Source: Amycolatopsis albispora
GTDB lineage: Bacteria > Actinomycetota > Actinomycetes > Mycobacteriales > Pseudonocardiaceae
Direction: 5' to 3'
Assembly: GCF_003312875.1 (NCBI RefSeq)
Contig: NZ_CP015163.1
Coordinates: 4,960,001-5,024,000, forward strand
Length of the DNA stretch: 64,000 nucleotides
Shown here: positions 14,978 to 25,970 of the stretch, piece after piece
Numbering within the stretch: position 1 is the stretch's first letter
Layout: each line of letters opens with the position of its first letter
Notes under the pieces: generated by a model
Told to the model about the DNA's origin: nothing
Seen by the model: only the letters and a program-made list of their open reading frames with translations
Databases searched by the model: none
Translations under genes and position numbers: made by a program

Positions 14978-16606
14978 TCAGCCCATGTGCGGGTAGCGGA
15001 TGTCCGTCGGCGCGTCGAAGGTTTCCTTGATCGCGCGCGGGCTGGTCCACCGCTGGAGGTTGAACATCGAGCCCGCCTTGTCGTTGGTGCCCGACGCCCG
15101 CGAACCGCCGAACGGCTGCTGGCCGACGATCGAGCCGGTGGGCCGGTCGTTGACGTAGAAGTTGCCCGCGGTGAACCGCAGCGCCTGGTGCGCCTGGTGC
15201 ACGGCCGCGCGGTCGTCGGCGAACACCGCGCCGGTCAGCGCGTACGGCGCGGTCTGGTCGACCAGTTCGAGGATGCGCGCGTAGTCGGCGTCCGGGTAGA
15301 CGTGCACGGCCAGGATCGGGCCGAAGTACTCGGTGGCGAAAACCTCGTGCGACGGGTTGTCCGAGACCAGCACGGTCGGCTCAACGAAGTAGCCGATCTG
15401 GTCGTCGCAGTTCCCGCCGACCAGCAGCTCCAGCTCCGGGTCACCGTCCACACTGGACAGCAGATCGCGGTGCTTGGCGAAGGCGCGCGCGTCGATCACC
15501 GCACCGCCGAACATCGACAGGTCGGTGACGTCGCCGTACTTCACCGTGCGCGTCACGTCGGCCAGCTGGTCGCGCAGCCCACCGTCCCAAAGGGACCGTG
15601 GCACGTACGCACGTGAAGCGGCGGAACACTTCTGGCCCTGGTACTCGAAAGCGGCCCGCACCAGCGCGGTGACCAGCTTGTCCGGGTTCGCCGACGAGTG
15701 CGCCACCACGAAGTCCTTGCCGCCGGTCTCCCCGACGATGCGCGGATAGGCGCGGTAGCCGTCCAGGTTCTCCGCGATCCTGCGCCACAACAGCTTGAAG
15801 GTCGCGGTGGACCCGGTGAAGTGCAGCCCGGCGAAGTCCGGATCGGCCAGCGCCACCTCGCTCACCGCGCGCCCGTCGCCGGTGACCAGGTTGATCACGC
15901 CCGGCGGCAGCCCGGCCTTCTCGAACACCTCCATGGTGTAGTGCGCGGCCAGCTGCTGCGTCGGCGTCGGCTTCCACACCACGGTGTTGCCCATCAGCGC
16001 CGGGCTGCTGGGCAGGTTGCCCGCGATGGCGGTGAAGTTGAACGGGGTGATCGCGGTGACGAACCCGTCCAGCGGCCGGTACTCCATCCGGTTCCACGCG
16101 CCGGGCACCGACAGCGGCTGCTCGGCCAGGATGCGGCGGGCGAAGTGCACGTTGTAGCGCAGGAAGTCGATCAGCTCGCAGGCCGCGTCGATCTCCGCCT
16201 GCTGCACCGATTTCGACTGCCCGAGAATGGTGGCCGCGTTGAGCGTGTCGCGGTAGGGCCCGGCGATCAGGTCGGCCGCGCGCAGGAACACCGCGGCCCG
16301 CTCGTCGAAGGGCAGCTCGCGCCAGCCGGGCGCGGCCTCCTTGGCCGCGGTCACCGCGTCGGCGACGTCCTCCGGTGTGGCGTTCGCGGACACCCCGAGC
16401 ACGTGGGCGTGGTCGTGCGGCTGGACCACGTCGAAGGCCTCACCACCGGCGAAGCGGCGCCGCCCGCCGATGGTCTGCGGCAGCTCGTGCTTCTCGCCCT
16501 CCAGCTCGGCGATCCTGCGCTGCAAGGACTCCCGCTCGCCGCTGCCGGGCGCGTAGGTGTGCACCGGTTCGTTGACCGGGTGCGGAACGGATGTCACCGC
16601 GTCCAT
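14978..16606 (-). CDS. pruA: L-glutamate gamma-semialdehyde dehydrogenase (1-pyrroline-5-carboxylate dehydrogenase)
   Basis: A 542-residue aldehyde dehydrogenase of the mono-functional P5CDH type, which oxidises glutamate semialdehyde to glutamate in proline breakdown. Landmarks are the N-terminal PVNEPVHTYAPGS, the cofactor segment ITPFNFTAIAGNLPSSPALMGNTVVWKP, the glutamate motif VGETGGKDF, the catalytic cysteine in FEYQGQKCSAASRAYVP and the C-terminal QPFGGSRASGTNDKAG. The length matches mammalian-like and actinobacterial P5CDH. No proline dehydrogenase gene is adjacent in this window; whether it is upstream of other neighbours is unknown. The ATG at 16606 is a natural N-terminus. Confidence 0.95.
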   Translation of the reverse strand: MDAVTSVPHPVNEPVHTYAPGSGERESLQRRIAELEGEKHELPQTIGGRRRFAGGEAFDVVQPHDHAHVLGVSANATPEDVADAVTAAKEAAPGWRELPFDERAAVFLRAADLIAGPYRDTLNAATILGQSKSVQQAEIDAACELIDFLRYNVHFARRILAEQPLSVPGAWNRMEYRPLDGFVTAITPFNFTAIAGNLPSSPALMGNTVVWKPTPTQQLAAHYTMEVFEKAGLPPGVINLVTGDGRAVSEVALADPDFAGLHFTGSTATFKLLWRRIAENLDGYRAYPRIVGETGGKDFVVAHSSANPDKLVTALVRAAFEYQGQKCSAASRAYVPRSLWDGGLRDQLADVTRTVKYGDVTDLSMFGGAVIDARAFAKHRDLLSSVDGDPELELLVGGNCDDQIGYFVEPTVLVSDNPSHEVFATEYFGPILAVHVYPDADYARILELVDQTAPYALTGAVFADDRAAVHQAHQALRFTAGNFYVNDRPTGSIVGQQPFGGSRASGTNDKAGSMFNLQRWTSPRAIKETFDAPTDIRYPHMG

Positions 16607-16687
16607 GACTTGCTTCGCCTCCTGTGGTTTCTCGGGCCAGACGGGCGCCTTGTGGGCGCGGTGCCCATCCTGGCACGGAAACCGGGG

Positions 16688-17197
16688 TCAAAGCAGTTCG
16701 AGCAGGAAGGGCAACTCCTGTGGGGCATACCAGGCCAGCTCGTGGTCTTCGGCCTCGCCGAGGGCGAATTCGGCGTCGTCGTCCCCGAGGTCGGCGGCGT
16801 CGATCACCGCGGCGGCGGCCACCACGGCGGCCTCAGCCTCGGCGGTGTCCACGTGCACGGCGGCGATCTGCGCGAGTTCCACCGGACCGGAGATCCGCAC
16901 CACCGCCGCGTCGAGGTCCGGCCGCGGCGTGGCCTGTTCCACGTCGGCGGAGATCACCACGCGCCGCGGCGGGTTCTTCTCGTCACCGCCGTCGTCCTGC
17001 TCGGCGGCGATCAGCCGCAGCGAGGCCCTGGCCGCGTCCAGCAGCGCGGCGTACTCCAGTTCCTCGGTGTCCCCGCTGGTGTAGGACTCGCGCAAGGCCG
17101 GGGTCAGCGCGAAACCCGTGCCGCCGAGCGGTGCGAACCGCCCGTCCTCGACCAGGCGGCGCAGCGTGCCGATCGTCGCCGGCAGGTAGACCCTCAC
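16688..17197 (-). CDS. DUF6912 family protein, unknown function
   Basis: A 169-residue acidic protein conserved in actinobacteria. It begins VRVYLPATIGTLRRLVEDGRF, a recognisable family N-terminus, has an alanine-rich middle with DAAVVRISGPVELAQIAAVHVD, and ends in an acidic segment EDHELAWYAPQELPFLLELL. No catalytic motif can be named. The GTG at 17197 is chosen because AAGGGAG is 7 nt upstream and because it overlaps the stop of the upstream acyltransferase gene by 4 bp (GTGA), indicating co-translation with it. Confidence 0.8.
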   Translation of the reverse strand: MRVYLPATIGTLRRLVEDGRFAPLGGTGFALTPALRESYTSGDTEELEYAALLDAARASLRLIAAEQDDGGDEKNPPRRVVISADVEQATPRPDLDAAVVRISGPVELAQIAAVHVDTAEAEAAVVAAAAVIDAADLGDDDAEFALGEAEDHELAWYAPQELPFLLELL

Positions 17198-18606
17198 CAG
17201 TCCGCTCCCTTGAGTTCGTCCAACGCCTCTTCGATCATCCCGCCGAGCAGGTCCACGTCGTACATCGCCTTGCGATCCCCGTTCAGTCCGAAGTAGACAC
17301 CACCGTGGTAGGAGGTGACCCCGATCGCCAGCGCCTGGTTCTTCGCCAGCGGCAGCACCGGGAACATCTCGGTCATTCTCGCCGGGCCGGCGTAGAGCGG
17401 CACCTGCGGACCGGGTGAGTTCGTGATGACCAGGTTGAAGAACCGCCCGGAGAACGAGTTCGCCGCCCTGGCGCCGAGCGAGTGCAGGGTGGCCGGGGCG
17501 AAGCCGCCCACCCGCAGCAGCGTGCGCGCGGCCACCGACCGGCCGGAGTCCAGGTGCGCGGACATCGCGTGGCCGATGTGCTGCAGCCGCAGCACCGCGT
17601 TCGGCTCGCCGACCGGCAGGTCGACCAGGTACGCGGCTACCTCGTTGCCGACCAGTCCGGCCGAGGAGAACTCGGTTTCGGCGTCGCTCACCGCCAGCGG
17701 CACCAGCGCGCGCACGGTGGAGTCGGAGGTGAGCGCCGCTCCGCGCGAGAGCAGCCACTCGCGCAGGGCACCGGCCACCACTGCGAGCACCACGTCGTTG
17801 ACCGTGCCGCTGTGCTCGGCACGCACCTTGCGGAAGTCCTCCAGCCGCGTGCGCACCACGGAGAACATGCGCCCGCCGGACACGGGCGCGTTCAGCGGGC
17901 CCTCCGGCGCGGGCCGGGCCACGCTGCGCAGCGTCGCGGCCACCCCGCTGATCGCCTCGGTGACCTTGCCGACGGTGGCCACCGCGTCCTTGGCGGCGCC
18001 CACCGCGGTGTTGACCAGCTCCCCCGGGCGCTGCACGGTCTCGCTGACCGCGTCGAGCAGCAACTGGGTGCGGCTGGGCTGGCGGCGCGGGGTCCAGGTG
18101 TCCTCGAACTCCGCGAGCTCCGCCGCTTCGGCCGGGGTGTCGTCGAGGATGAGCTGCCCGAGTTCGATGGTGCCGGTGCCGTCGACCACCGCCTGATGGG
18201 TCTTGGTGACCAGCGCGACGCGGTCGTCGGACAGGCCCTCGACGAAGTAGACCTCCCAGAGCGGCCGCTCCAGCGCCAGCGGGCGCGAAACCAGCCGCGC
18301 GACCAGGTCGAACAGCTGGTCGTCGGTACCGGGAGCGGGCAGCGCGGACCGCCGCACGTGGTAGTTCAGGTCGAAGTCGACGTCGTCCACCCAGAGCGGC
18401 CTGGCCAGGTGGCCCGGCACGCCGAGCACGCGCTGGCGGTACCGCGGCAGGTAGCCGAGGCGCTGGCCGATCAGGGCGAGCACGTCGGCGTAGGTGAACC
18501 CCGCGCTCGGCCGCTCGAAGACCGCGACACCGCCGACGTGCATCGGCGTCACCGGGTCCTCCATGTAGAGGAAGGAGGCGTCCAGCGCGGACAGGCGGTC
18601 TTGCAT
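17194..18606 (-). CDS. WS/DGAT family O-acyltransferase (wax ester synthase/diacylglycerol acyltransferase)
   Basis: A 470-residue acyltransferase. The N-terminus MQDRLSALDASFLYMEDPVTPMHVG, the condensation-like core, and PGPQVPLYAGPARMTEMFPVLP near the C-terminus identify the WS/DGAT family, which makes wax esters or triacylglycerol from acyl-CoA. The active-site motif HHxxxDG reads THQAVVDG here (about residues 137-144): the essential second His and the Asp-Gly are kept while the first His is Thr. Activity is therefore plausible but not assured. The ATG at 18606 matches the family N-terminus. The gene is translationally coupled to the DUF6912 gene. M. tuberculosis tgs3 (Rv3234c) lies at a similar place. 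Confidence 0.9.
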   Translation of the reverse strand: MQDRLSALDASFLYMEDPVTPMHVGGVAVFERPSAGFTYADVLALIGQRLGYLPRYRQRVLGVPGHLARPLWVDDVDFDLNYHVRRSALPAPGTDDQLFDLVARLVSRPLALERPLWEVYFVEGLSDDRVALVTKTHQAVVDGTGTIELGQLILDDTPAEAAELAEFEDTWTPRRQPSRTQLLLDAVSETVQRPGELVNTAVGAAKDAVATVGKVTEAISGVAATLRSVARPAPEGPLNAPVSGGRMFSVVRTRLEDFRKVRAEHSGTVNDVVLAVVAGALREWLLSRGAALTSDSTVRALVPLAVSDAETEFSSAGLVGNEVAAYLVDLPVGEPNAVLRLQHIGHAMSAHLDSGRSVAARTLLRVGGFAPATLHSLGARAANSFSGRFFNLVITNSPGPQVPLYAGPARMTEMFPVLPLAKNQALAIGVTSYHGGVYFGLNGDRKAMYDVDLLGGMIEEALDELKGADW

Positions 18607-18641
18607 GCGGTGATCCTGACACACCCTGTTCTAATGCTCTC

Positions 18642-19415
18642 GTGCGTGAGTCGAATTCCGCGGTGTCGCCGAAGGACCGCTTCCTGACCGTCTACGGGCG
18701 CAAGCCCGTGCTGGAGGCGCTGGCCGACGCCGCCTTGGAAGTCGACAAAGTGATTTTGGCCGACACCGCCCGCGGCCCGGGAGCCGCCGAGATCCAGCGC
18801 GCGGCGAAGGCGGCCGGTGTGCCGGTCCAGCGCGCCAGCGCGCACCGGGTGAAGGTGCTGGCCGGCAACGGTAAGCAGGACCAAGGCGTGCTCGCCGACG
18901 TGGTGGCGCCGCGGATGCGCCCGCTGCACGCCGCGCTGGACGAGCGGGTGCCGCCGGGACGGCTCCTGCTGCTCGACGGCATCACCACGCCGGCGAACGT
19001 CGGCATGATCCTGCGCACCGCGACGGCGGCGGGGGTCGGCGGCATCGTGGTGCCTCGGCGTGGGGTGGCCGCGCTGGACCCGCTGGTGGTGAAGGCCTCC
19101 GCTGGGGTGGCGTTCCGGGCGCCGGTGCTGCGGTGCGGGAGTGCCGAGGAAGCCGCAACGCTGCTCACCGAGGCCGGGTACGCGATCTACGCGCTGGGTG
19201 CCGGTCGGCGTGCCAAGTCGATTTTCGAGGCTTCGCTGCCGGAACGCGCGGCTTTTGTGCTCGGGGGCGAGACGGGCGGGGTGAGCGAGGCCGTCGGGGA
19301 GCTGGCGACCGGCTGGCTGTCGATTCCGATGCCGGGTGAGGTCGAATCGCTCAACGTCTCGGCCGCGGCGGCGGTGCTGTGCTTCGAGCTGGTGCGCCGG
19401 TCACGAGCTGAATAG
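18642..19415 (+). CDS. TrmH/SpoU family RNA 2'-O-methyltransferase
   Basis: A 257-residue SPOUT methyltransferase. The N-terminal substrate-binding domain begins KDRFLTVYGRKPVLEAL, and the knotted C-terminal domain has motif 1 LLLLDGITTPANVGMILRTATAAGV, motif 2 AAFVLGGETGGVSEAV and motif 3 LSIPMPGEVESLNVSAAAAVLCFEL, all intact. These enzymes methylate a ribose in 23S rRNA or tRNA; the target cannot be read from sequence. GTG at 18642 is the likely start, close behind a TAATGC-like element at 18632; GTG 18663 is an alternative. The 3' end overlaps the convergent HAD gene by 15 bp. Confidence 0.9.
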   Translation: MRESNSAVSPKDRFLTVYGRKPVLEALADAALEVDKVILADTARGPGAAEIQRAAKAAGVPVQRASAHRVKVLAGNGKQDQGVLADVVAPRMRPLHAALDERVPPGRLLLLDGITTPANVGMILRTATAAGVGGIVVPRRGVAALDPLVVKASAGVAFRAPVLRCGSAEEAATLLTEAGYAIYALGAGRRAKSIFEASLPERAAFVLGGETGGVSEAVGELATGWLSIPMPGEVESLNVSAAAAVLCFELVRRSRAE

Positions 19416-19787
19416 GGCGTCGAGTTCCAGCAGGGTGGCGTTGACCGAGGTGTGGTGCACGCCGACCATGCCCGCGGCGACCGCGCCGCGCACGTTGCCC
19501 GCCGAGTCGTCGACGAAAACGCACTGCTCAGGCACCAGGCCGAGGCGGTCGGCGGTGAGGACGAAGACCCGTTCGTCCGGTTTCGCGACGCCCACCTCGC
19601 CGGAGAACACGAGCGCGTCGAAGAACGGCTCGAGGCGGCGTTTCGCGGCCCCGGTGGCGCCGGGCGCGTTCGACAGCAGGGCGGTTTTGACGCCGCGGTC
19701 GCGGAGCAGGTCCACCGCGTCGAAGAGGGCGGCGGCGTCGGGATCGGTGAGCACCCCGGCGTGGTCGAGGACGAGTCCGCGCAGCAT
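19401..19787 (-). CDS. HAD-like hydrolase, capless, with altered first motif
   Basis: A 128-residue HAD-fold protein with no cap domain. Motif I reads LVLDHAGVLTD, so the nucleophile Asp is present but the usual second Asp (DxD) is Ala. Motif II is LLSNAPG, motif III VAKPDERVF (Lys) and motif IV FVDDSAGNVRGA (Asp pair). Many HAD-IA members read D-x-G-G in motif I, so the change is not proof of inactivity. The short length suggests either a minimal phosphatase or a regulatory remnant. It converges with the TrmH gene, overlapping by 15 bp. Confidence 0.8.
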   Translation of the reverse strand: MLRGLVLDHAGVLTDPDAAALFDAVDLLRDRGVKTALLSNAPGATGAAKRRLEPFFDALVFSGEVGVAKPDERVFVLTADRLGLVPEQCVFVDDSAGNVRGAVAAGMVGVHHTSVNATLLELDALFSS

Positions 19788-19903
19788 GGTCGGCCACCCT
19801 AGCCCGTCACCGGGTCGGGCGATCTTGGACCGGATTCGCGGTGGTCGCCGCTCTAGGGGTCGACGCGGCCGGTGTGGCCGCCACGGACCTGGGGAGAGAC
19901 CCT

Positions 19904-20365
19904 GTGGATCTCAGACCGCTGAACGCGCCGGAGACCGTGCGCCGCCTGCGCTCGGTACCGGCCGGTGAGCAGCTGGAACTACCGATCTTCACCGGTGACG
20001 CCGGTGCCGGGCCGGACCGGCCGGGCCCGCCGGTGCCCGGCAGGCGGACGCTGGAGCGGATGGTCACCGCGATCCTGGAACTGTGCTGCGGCCGACGGGC
20101 GCGGGCACAGCTGCGGCCACTGCTGCGCCCCGACGTGTTCACGAAGCTGACCGCGGGGATCACGCCGCGATATGCGCTGGTGAACTCGGTGCAGGCCTGC
20201 TTCCCCAGCGCGGGTGTGATCGAAACCTGCGCCACCCTGCGCGGAGGCGCGCGGCCGGTCGCGGTGGCCGCGCGCTTCGAAGCCACTTCGAACGGATGGC
20301 TGTGCGTGGCCTTCGACTTCGTGGGGATGCCGCACACGCGGACGCGGCCAAGCCACGTGGGATAG
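19904..20365 (+). CDS. Rv3235-family protein (DUF6459)
   Basis: A 153-residue protein of unknown function. The second half, ILELCCGRRARAQLRPLLRPDVF, then VNSVQACFPSAGVIETCATLRGGARPVAVAARFEATSNGWLCVAFDFV, matches the Rv3235/DUF6459 family of actinobacteria, a small alpha+beta domain. The GTG at 19904 is chosen because GGGGAGAG is 7 nt upstream; the frame is open to 19841 but unsupported. As in mycobacteria it lies just before secA but on the opposite strand, so a secretion link has been suggested by position only. Confidence 0.8.
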   Translation: MDLRPLNAPETVRRLRSVPAGEQLELPIFTGDAGAGPDRPGPPVPGRRTLERMVTAILELCCGRRARAQLRPLLRPDVFTKLTAGITPRYALVNSVQACFPSAGVIETCATLRGGARPVAVAARFEATSNGWLCVAFDFVGMPHTRTRPSHVG

Positions 20366-20658
20366 GTGAGGAGGGCTGGGAGCCCCAGGTGCGCCTTGCT
20401 GGGGCACTTGGCTCTCTGGGCTGCCCGGGCACGCCTACGTACGACGTGACGGGTGGCCGATGCGGATGCCGCGGCCGCCCGCGCGACCGTGCGCCCGAGC
20501 CGTCCGCCCAGCGACCCGTGTGAGCCGCCCGCGCGCCCGAACCGCCGCCCAGCGGCCGTATGCCCGAGCCGCCCGCGCGCTCGAACTGTCGCCCAGCAGC
20601 CGCGTGCCCGGGCGGCCCGCCCGGGCTCGCTGCTGACCGGCGGGAGCCGGAATGGCCC
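20366..20658. other. GC-rich gap with degenerate tandem repeats
   Basis: No gene is supported. Two clear 44-bp units lie at 20522-20565 and 20566-20609, with 6 mismatches between them, and a diverged partial unit precedes them from about 20473. Reading frames through it are artefacts of base composition. Confidence 0.6.
20522..20609. repeat. 44-bp tandem repeat, two units
   Basis: Each unit begins GAGCCGCCCGCGCG and ends with a GCCC tetramer. The units match at 38 of 44 positions. Confidence 0.75.
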
Positions 20659-20700
20659 GGCCGACCTTCACGTACGACCGGTCGTACGTGAAGGTCGGCC
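20659..20700. repeat. Perfect 42-bp palindrome without loop
   Basis: Arms 20659-20679 and 20680-20700 are exact reverse complements with no spacer. The centre reads TACGACCGGTCGTA. It lies between convergent genes upstream of the secA terminator. Confidence 0.92.
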
Positions 20701-20741
20701 GCCTTGCCGGATGCCGGTGAGCGCGGTGCCTGGGGAACGAG

Positions 20742-20778
20742 GAAGGCCACGCACCCAACACGAGGGTGCGTGGCCTTC
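20742..20778 (-). terminator. secA terminator
   Basis: Perfect 15-bp arms (20742-20756 and 20764-20778) with a 7-nt loop, starting 23 bp after the secA stop codon. Confidence 0.88.
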
Positions 20779-20800
20779 GCCGGTACAGCAGTCGCCGGGG

Positions 20801-23632
<2,832 letters not shown>

Positions 23633-23817
23633 CTCAGGAGACCTCACTATGACTATGCGTACTTCGGGGGGTCGGGGGGTTGCCCGTCCACCATCGTAGG
23701 GAACGTGCCGGTGTTCGTGCACGCACCGCCGTACGAAAGATGCTGCTCGGACAGGCCGACGGCCCGCACGCGCGGAGCGTGCGGGCCGTCGGACGGGTGG
23801 ACGGAACGGGTTTCAGC

Positions 23818-24501
23818 TCACTTCGCGAGCCGGATCACGCCGTAGTCGAAGCCCTTCCTGCGGTAGACGACACTCGGCCTGCCGGTGTCGGAGTCGTTGA
23901 AGAGGTAGAAGTCGTGCCCGACCAGCTCCATCTCGTAGAGGGCCTGGTCGACGCTCATGGGTTCCGCGTCGTGCTGCTTTTCGCGGACGATGCGGCCGGG
24001 GAGGTGTTCGGCCACACCATCGTCCCAGCGCTGCTGGGGCACGTCGATCTCGGCCGCGCGACCGGCTTCGAGCGGCAGGTCGTCGTGGACGGGCGCGTCC
24101 AATACGGCGGTGCTCGCGGCGGGCCGCCTGCCGGAATCGGCCATTCCGCCTGCCACCGAGGTCGCTTCGGCGACCGATTCGGAACGGCGGCGTCCATAGT
24201 GGACACGACGCCGGTCGTGGGACCGGCGGAGGCGGTTCTCCAGCTTGCTCACCGCGGCGTCGAGCGCGGCGTAGAAGTCGCCGGCACAGGCTTCCGCTCG
24301 GACGGCGGGTCCCTTGCCAGCCACGGTGATCTCCACGCGCTGGCAGTTCTTCGCCTGGCGGCGGTTGGGCTCGTGGAAAAGTTCCACGTCGTAACGGATG
24401 ACCTTCTTGTCATAGCGTTCCAGCCGCGACAGCTTTTCGCTGACGTGTGCCCGGTAGTGCTCGGGCACCTCCACGTTACGGCCCTTCACGACGATGTCCA
24501 T
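23818..24501 (-). CDS. hpf: Long-form ribosome hibernation promoting factor (HPF)
   Basis: A 227-residue long HPF. Residues 1-100 form the S30AE domain that binds the 30S decoding centre (MDIVVKGRNVEVPEHYRAHV, YDVELFHEPN, DFYAALDAAVSKLENRL). After a long acidic linker, residues 175-225 form the C-terminal dimerisation domain (MSVDQALYEMELVGHDFYLFNDSDTG) that pairs ribosomes into 100S dimers. The ATG at 24501 has GGGAGG about 7 nt upstream. In mycobacteria the equivalent gene Rv3241c sits at the same place upstream of secA. Confidence 0.95.
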   Translation of the reverse strand: MDIVVKGRNVEVPEHYRAHVSEKLSRLERYDKKVIRYDVELFHEPNRRQAKNCQRVEITVAGKGPAVRAEACAGDFYAALDAAVSKLENRLRRSHDRRRVHYGRRRSESVAEATSVAGGMADSGRRPAASTAVLDAPVHDDLPLEAGRAAEIDVPQQRWDDGVAEHLPGRIVREKQHDAEPMSVDQALYEMELVGHDFYLFNDSDTGRPSVVYRRKGFDYGVIRLAK

Positions 24502-25045
24502 ACACGACCTCCCTCGCTGAATTGACTGCGAGCTTGTGAGCATTACGGCGCCGGTGAAATCGGGACTGCATATTTCGGAATCCGCCGGAGCGGCAGAACG
24601 GAAGTACGCCTCGCTGAGAGAATCCGGCGACACGGTCACGACGTCTCGTGGCGGCCGACCGGACGCGGGCTCAGCGCGCCTCCGGCGCCAGGGACATGGG
24701 CTTCTCACCTCCCCGTCTACCGGGTGTGCTGATAGCGGAGCACGTTAGCCCGCTCTGGCCCGTAACAACAGCCCCCGAGCCGGGGGATGTCAAGCCGTGA
24801 GAAGCCGTCACTGCGAGCAATGGACTACGCCGGTTACTCGTGGGTTTCCGACCCGTTCGGAGCATTGCGCGGGCACTCCTTTCACGCCAAAGGCTCAGTG
24901 AAAGGGGCCCGGAAATCGTGACGGTGACGGCGGTGGTGAACCCGGCGCCCACTCCGGCAGTACCTACTCCCCGGGGCGCTGTGGCCACTGACCGCGTCAT
25001 ATCCCGACAACGGGCGGGACGGGTCGAAATGTTCCCGGCGCAGCT
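24502..25045. other. Intergenic region between comF and hpf
   Basis: About 544 bp without a supported gene. It should hold the hpf promoter; the AT-richer part (24530-24580) has no clear -10. A hairpin with 8-bp arms (24878-24885 and 24898-24905) follows the comF stop by about 140 bp and could act as its terminator. Confidence 0.5.
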
Positions 25046-25702
25046 TCACTCGGACGAGTGAGCGTTGGTCAGCGTTAACCCGGCGGTAACCGGGTAGCCC
25101 GCCGCACGCAGCACTCGCGCGCACGCCGAAACCGTGGAACCGGTGGTCAGCACGTCGTCGAGCAGCAGGACCGGGGTGCCGGGCGGCGGCAGGCCAGCTG
25201 GTTCGGGCTTGATCCGGCCTTCGAGGTTCGCGGCGCGCTGGTGCCTGGCGAGGCCGACGGCGTCCCTGGCCCGGGAGTCCAGCACGAGACCGGGCGCGAC
25301 GGCCGCCGGATGGCCGCGCTCGGCCAGCAGGCGGGCGCAGGCGCGCGCCAGCCGGAGCATGTGCGGCCCGCCGCGGACCCGGGAGGCGGCCCGGCGCGAC
25401 GGCACCGGGACCAGCCACCAGCGTCCGCCGGGGGCGGGGCTCGCTCCTGGTAAGTACGGTACGGCCTTCGCGAGCAGCCCGCCGAGTACGGGCGCAAGGT
25501 CTCGGCGGCCGCGTTCCTTGTAGGCGAGCACGAGGCGACGGGCGACGCCGGTGTAACGCGCGAGCGCGAACGCGGCGACCGTGGCCAGCGGGACGGGCGT
25601 AGGCGTGCCCCAGGCACGGACGCAGGTCGCGCAGCAGGCGGCACCGGGCTCGCCGCAACCAGCGCAGACGGGCGGAAGCACGAGGTCAAGGACTCTGTTC
25701 AT
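25046..25702 (-). CDS. ComF family phosphoribosyltransferase-like protein
   Basis: A 218-residue ComFC-type protein. An N-terminal zinc finger has CAGCGEPGAACCATC, and a phosphoribosyltransferase-like domain follows with YKERGRRDLAPVLGGLLA, LVPVPSRRAASRVRGG and the PRPP loop VLLLDDVLTTGSTVSA. In naturally competent bacteria ComFC helps DNA transformation; its role in actinomycetes is not established. The ATG at 25702 gives the normal family length. The frame continues upstream through a second, in-frame copy of the zinc-finger region beginning at ATG 25894, which would give 282 residues; this comes from a tandem duplication. Confidence 0.88.
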   Translation of the reverse strand: MNRVLDLVLPPVCAGCGEPGAACCATCVRAWGTPTPVPLATVAAFALARYTGVARRLVLAYKERGRRDLAPVLGGLLAKAVPYLPGASPAPGGRWWLVPVPSRRAASRVRGGPHMLRLARACARLLAERGHPAAVAPGLVLDSRARDAVGLARHQRAANLEGRIKPEPAGLPPPGTPVLLLDDVLTTGSTVSACARVLRAAGYPVTAGLTLTNAHSSE

Positions 25703-25766
25703 GCCCCGAACCCTGCCGACCACCACCGACAACCCCGAATCGAACGGCAAGATCTTGCAGTTCGAC
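25621..25766. repeat. Tandem duplication, unit A (functional comF 5' end)
   Basis: This 146-bp unit covers the zinc-finger coding part, the start codon and 64 bp upstream of comF. It matches unit B at 137 of 146 positions. Confidence 0.95.
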
Positions 25767-25812
25767 GCAGGTCGCGACCGAGGGCACGCCACCAGCGGAA
25801 CGGGCACGGGTA

Positions 25813-25958
25813 CGCAGGTGGCGCAGCAGGCAGCACCGGGCTCACCGCAACCGGCGCAGACGGGCGGAAGCACAAGGTCAAAGACTCTGCTCATGCCCCA
25901 AACCCTGCCGACCACCACCGACAACCCCGAACCGAACGGCAAGATCTTGCAGTTCGAC
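25813..25958 (-). pseudogene. Duplicated comF 5' fragment, unit B
   Basis: A 146-bp copy of the comF start region lying 192 bp upstream of unit A. Because 192 is a multiple of three, its reading frame from ATG 25894 runs on into comF without a stop. Most of the nine differences are at third codon positions or outside codons, so the copy may have been under coding constraint for a time. It is either a remnant or a genuine longer N-terminus. Confidence 0.8.
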
Positions 25959-25970
25959 GGACACGATCCC

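Noticed and set aside
20366..20800. Small proteins rich in Arg and Pro encoded in the gap
   Set aside because: They arise from the tandem repeats and palindrome; no ribosome binding site or family was seen.
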